Shown one piece after another: positions 4,201 to 6,245 of a stretch of DNA of 6,245 nt. A model generated the notes under the pieces. It worked only from the letters and a program-made list of their open reading frames with translations, ran no database searches and was not told where the DNA came from. The stretch covers positions 1-6,245 of the forward strand of contig CAOMHR010000099.1 of assembly GCA_948482865.1 (NCBI GenBank), in the 5' to 3' direction. The DNA is from Christensenellaceae bacterium. Its GTDB lineage: Bacteria > Bacillota > Clostridia > Christensenellales > Borkfalkiaceae. The position numbers and the translations under genes are program-made. How positions within the stretch are numbered: position 1 is the stretch's first letter; each line of letters starts with the position of its first letter.

Positions 4201-6245
4201 TACGACAAAAACGGCAACGTGGTAAAAACAATAAGCTGGAATTCGCTTGACTCGTCTTCGAAGTTCTATTCCGAATGCGATTATGCCGAAAACGGTCAGG
4301 TAGTTGCGGACAAAACCGAAACGGGGGAAAACGCGGCTGAGTACGAATATATCAACGGAACAACCGTAATAAACTCCGTAAAATATGTAAACGGCAGCAA
4401 GCTGGCATACGGAAGAAACCCGTATAACTATAATGTTACTTCTTTAACGCAAAGCACCGTCGGCGGTGAAAGCAATACAACGGACATTGTTTATAGCCAC
4501 GGCTTACCCGTGGAACTGAAAAGCGGTAATACCGTAATCAATTACGAGTACGATTATAAACGCAGAAAAACCGCGGTACTTCTGAACGGAGCTATATACG
4601 AAACTTACTCATATGCGGAAAACTCGGATAATTACGAGATAACGGCTACAAATGCAAACGGTGACGTCTGTAAAACCGTAAGCGATAAGCAAGGCAACGT
4701 GCTCAGTCTGACTTGTAACGGTAATTTGCTTGTAAGTAACGTTTACGACGTAAATGGCAAACTGTTGAGCGCTACTGACGGAGTTGCGTCGGCGGTCGCG
4801 GAGTATACTTATGACAGCTTTGACCGTTTAAATAATTATACCTGTGGGGAAAATTCCGAACAATACGAGTATAACGTTTACGGTCAATTAATCCGTAAGA
4901 CATTAAGCGGAGCTGTAAACCGCACGTATAACTACGTTTATAAGGACGACGCAAAAAGTTTTGATTATACCGCAACCGGCGAATATAAGTTTAAGCCTTT
5001 AACCGACGTCAACGGCAGAAATACAGGTAAGGAAATACATAACGCCACAGGCAAGATAGCGGCGGAGTATATTAGTTACCGCAAAGTCGGCGACCGCGCA
5101 ACAAATATGCCTTCGTCGGTATGGTACGCAACAGGACAAGAGATAAAAGAGAATATCGGATACACGTATGACAAGTGCGGCAATATATCGGAAATAAAAG
5201 AGAACGGCGCGCTTGCAGTAAGGTATACATACGACGGCTTGAACAGACTGACCCGTGAAGACAATAAAAAATCGGGTAAAACTTACCTGTTCGATTACGA
5301 TAATAACGGCAACATAATAAGCAGGCGCACGACAGCCTTTACACTGAAATCCGATATAGAAGAATGCGCTTTTACGGCGTATGAGTATGGCTATAACGGC
5401 GACAGACTGGTATCTTACAACGGCGAAAGTTTTGCGTATAACAGCATAGGCAACCCCACCGTATACCGCGGCAAAACGGCAGAATGGCAGTACGGTAATC
5501 GGCTTGTAAAACTCGGCGAAACGACGTTTGTCTATGACGGGCACGGCAGAAGAATTAAAAAAGGCGAAACGGATTATATCTACGACAGCGACGGCAGAAT
5601 TATAGCGCAGAGTAACGGTCTTGAATTTGTCTATGATAATTCAGGGATAGTCGGAGTCAGGTATGAAGAAGAACAGTACTTCTACCGCAGGGACGTACAG
5701 GGTAATATAACAGCCATACTTGACAATAGCGGTGCGGTTGTAGTAAGATATAACTACGACGCATGGGGCAATCATACGGTTGCGAATGCAAACGGCGAAG
5801 AGCTGACCGAAGGTATAGGCGTACTCAACCCGTTCAGATACAGGGGATATTACTACGATACCGAAACGGGACTGTATTACTTGCAAACAAGATATTACGA
5901 CCCCGAAACGTGCAGATTTATCTCGCAGGACAGCATAGACTATGCCGACCCCGAAACAATAAACGGCTTAAACCTGTACGCATACTGCGGTAACAATCCG
6001 GTAATGCGCACGGATTATGCGGGAACAAGCTGGAACAGCTTTTGGAACGCGGTAGGCAGGTTTTTAAGCGGTTTGGCGTTAATTGCGTTCGGCGCGGTAA
6101 TTTCGCTGTCAACGGTAATACCGTCATTAATCAGCCCGTTAGCCACAGGCATATGTGAGTTTGGCATTACCGCAGGTTTTTATGGCGCGGCTTTATTGGG
6201 TTCGGTATTTAACAGCGCTATATATGCCGATATGGAGCGTATCGG
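1231..6245 (+). CDS. Giant RHS/YD-repeat protein with coiled-coil insertion (3' end beyond window)
   Basis: The frame is open for 1671 codons plus two bases and leaves the window without a stop. The start is ATG 1231, with a well-spaced GGAG. No signal peptide is seen: residues 1-65 are polar and acidic. Residues about 66-190 look beta-rich, and 196-264 resemble a bacterial Ig-like (Big_3) domain (FEATGINVLATYFDGTIQLT). FILPINISHV...YYGVKW (309-332) matches the usual entry of RHS proteins. Residues 424-671 hold three helical, Gln-rich coiled-coil stretches. From about 674, YD repeats run on, such as YDAGGRL, YDKNGNV, YDSFDRL, YDGLNRL and YDGHGRR. The RHS-associated core follows: DVQGNITAILD, YNYDAWGN, FRYRGYYYDTETGLYYLQTR, RYYDPETCRFISQD, then NLYAYCGNNPV (to about 1591). 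The usual DPxG is replaced by DYAG (1595-1598). Residues 1611-1666 are hydrophobic. Known RHS proteins form a beta-cocoon enclosing a variable C-terminal toxin; here that part is missing, so its activity is unknown. Base composition rises from about one third G+C early to nearly half late. Confidence 0.93.
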   Translation, partial: MNNKNIKEFIAKLQTMALELDESISEETNTLGLEEESEQAVVVSEETSNDTSGASNSDTPNGKYFKITISNGTDIGDLSIGKGTILDVEVDYAGFLNANGFDTSYDGPCVFKLQGIKRNIYRATYSVYSKVTNQKYGPFENYYNSFYVDIKKIFKETGSADFRLQVENWGMAEPEIIIHSLSGIQFDGGPVMSLTVSKKPDNLYFSEGSYFEATGINVLATYFDGTIQLTNEYRISPNTPLTSDDKRIKFSLDRGEAYLAITVIPDKWENDFKGYNYKELKLCDCVNGNLNLNTDCMVTTFSSFNTDDFILPINISHVHRADNAAGYYGVKWSMSLNKQLKLSQNDDEQTTIYTYIDELGDSYIFDEKYYIIENEAKKFISKDRINIDINGKLTYDSKPVYRLQSCNGYTLIPEINDFIDSEVIEQRHQEQIELEEYVKSVESSLKNYAVVSADTGRIKRKIDISDRQNFQSSLSGVSETSDLIVLTENEALQMQSTYVSIDQLNKQKNQIDLQLDQITLQKRQIELQKKQVDRQITDLDNNIKLSKLVKPDDYNKQINFDIDLSPESEAKISKINYQMSYASAKGNKDLLVSSDDSVDTQVKLTEVQKTLLDRQESEISAQRNLLETQISIYDKQINNMITQARSNFTAIKDVFNKYVSKKAELELMLNQTPVNFIRDNSGIISGFNAKGNFVLMFDAYNNYVNIEYDIENRIKSIYDSNGKTMDFAYDANLLKSITDSCGRTVKYAYGNGNLTTVTFADGSAVKFDTDASNITAVERCGNTRTEIEYNHKNCVTNVKVLSAPITISKNTEKVSDGFTQTLSSVLVEHGTTITTLEYDDLSSEVFTFHGSRRICAHSHKDSAGVEATTVYNYSYSTPDTKTVRKDTTYSSGYKTKTIEKYNDIDLLIYKDTDWMHPSKARGKNWVQYEYDINNNIIKEVNTVFTKIESELIKTTSYTNYFYDAGGRLTLTESYADGEELISGKNYREYIYDKNGNVVKTISWNSLDSSSKFYSECDYAENGQVVADKTETGENAAEYEYINGTTVINSVKYVNGSKLAYGRNPYNYNVTSLTQSTVGGESNTTDIVYSHGLPVELKSGNTVINYEYDYKRRKTAVLLNGAIYETYSYAENSDNYEITATNANGDVCKTVSDKQGNVLSLTCNGNLLVSNVYDVNGKLLSATDGVASAVAEYTYDSFDRLNNYTCGENSEQYEYNVYGQLIRKTLSGAVNRTYNYVYKDDAKSFDYTATGEYKFKPLTDVNGRNTGKEIHNATGKIAAEYISYRKVGDRATNMPSSVWYATGQEIKENIGYTYDKCGNISEIKENGALAVRYTYDGLNRLTREDNKKSGKTYLFDYDNNGNIISRRTTAFTLKSDIEECAFTAYEYGYNGDRLVSYNGESFAYNSIGNPTVYRGKTAEWQYGNRLVKLGETTFVYDGHGRRIKKGETDYIYDSDGRIIAQSNGLEFVYDNSGIVGVRYEEEQYFYRRDVQGNITAILDNSGAVVVRYNYDAWGNHTVANANGEELTEGIGVLNPFRYRGYYYDTETGLYYLQTRYYDPETCRFISQDSIDYADPETINGLNLYAYCGNNPVMRTDYAGTSWNSFWNAVGRFLSGLALIAFGAVISLSTVIPSLISPLATGICEFGITAGFYGAALLGSVFNSAIYADMERI

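Noticed and set aside
4999..5544. Antisense open frame of 181 codons on the minus strand
   Set aside because: It lies wholly inside the YD-repeat part of the RHS gene, whose + frame is open and rich in recognisable motifs. The antisense product is Tyr/Val/Arg-rich, as expected from reading YD-repeat codons backwards, and shows no known motif.
5763..5993. A 76-codon + strand frame inside the RHS core
   Set aside because: It is out of frame with the conserved core motifs (for example RYYDPETCRF) encoded by the same bases, so it is a shadow frame.

Overview
The window suggests a low-to-moderate G+C member of the Bacillota, most likely a gut-type clostridium. This rests on the style of the 5S rRNA tail, strong GGAG ribosome binding sites, T-tailed intrinsic terminators, TGG-only tryptophan codons with TGA kept as a stop, and a giant RHS protein of the kind common in clostridial accessory DNA. 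The assignment is an inference, not a match.

Layout on the + strand. Positions 1-50 are the 3' end of a 5S rRNA gene, followed at once by a strong intrinsic terminator (59-91), so the window opens at the tail of an rRNA operon. Positions 92-582 hold no gene I can support; this stretch carries degenerate copies of a short intergenic repeat built around TCAGAATGACA. Two further intrinsic terminators follow (583-617 and 664-693). An AT-rich regulatory stretch (about 720-890) holds two candidate promoters and a pair of touching perfect palindromes at the expected transcription start.

Two overlapping genes follow. The first (891-1241) encodes a 116-residue protein with one membrane segment that looks like a phage holin of the LLH type. 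The second starts inside its 3' end (1231) with its own Shine-Dalgarno and runs open to the end of the window: at least 1671 codons of an RHS/YD-repeat protein. In order it has an acidic linker with no signal peptide, beta-rich domains including one bacterial Ig-like domain, an RHS entry motif, a Gln-rich coiled-coil insertion, a long run of YD repeats, the RHS-associated core, and the start of a hydrophobic variable C-terminal region. The expected C-terminal effector lies beyond the window.

Working model (inference): the two genes are co-transcribed and translationally coupled. The RHS shell would enclose a toxic C-terminal domain, and the small holin-like membrane protein could serve in releasing or membrane-docking a cargo that has no signal peptide. 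No endolysin, immunity gene, VgrG/PAAR or Tc-toxin A/B partner is visible in the window.
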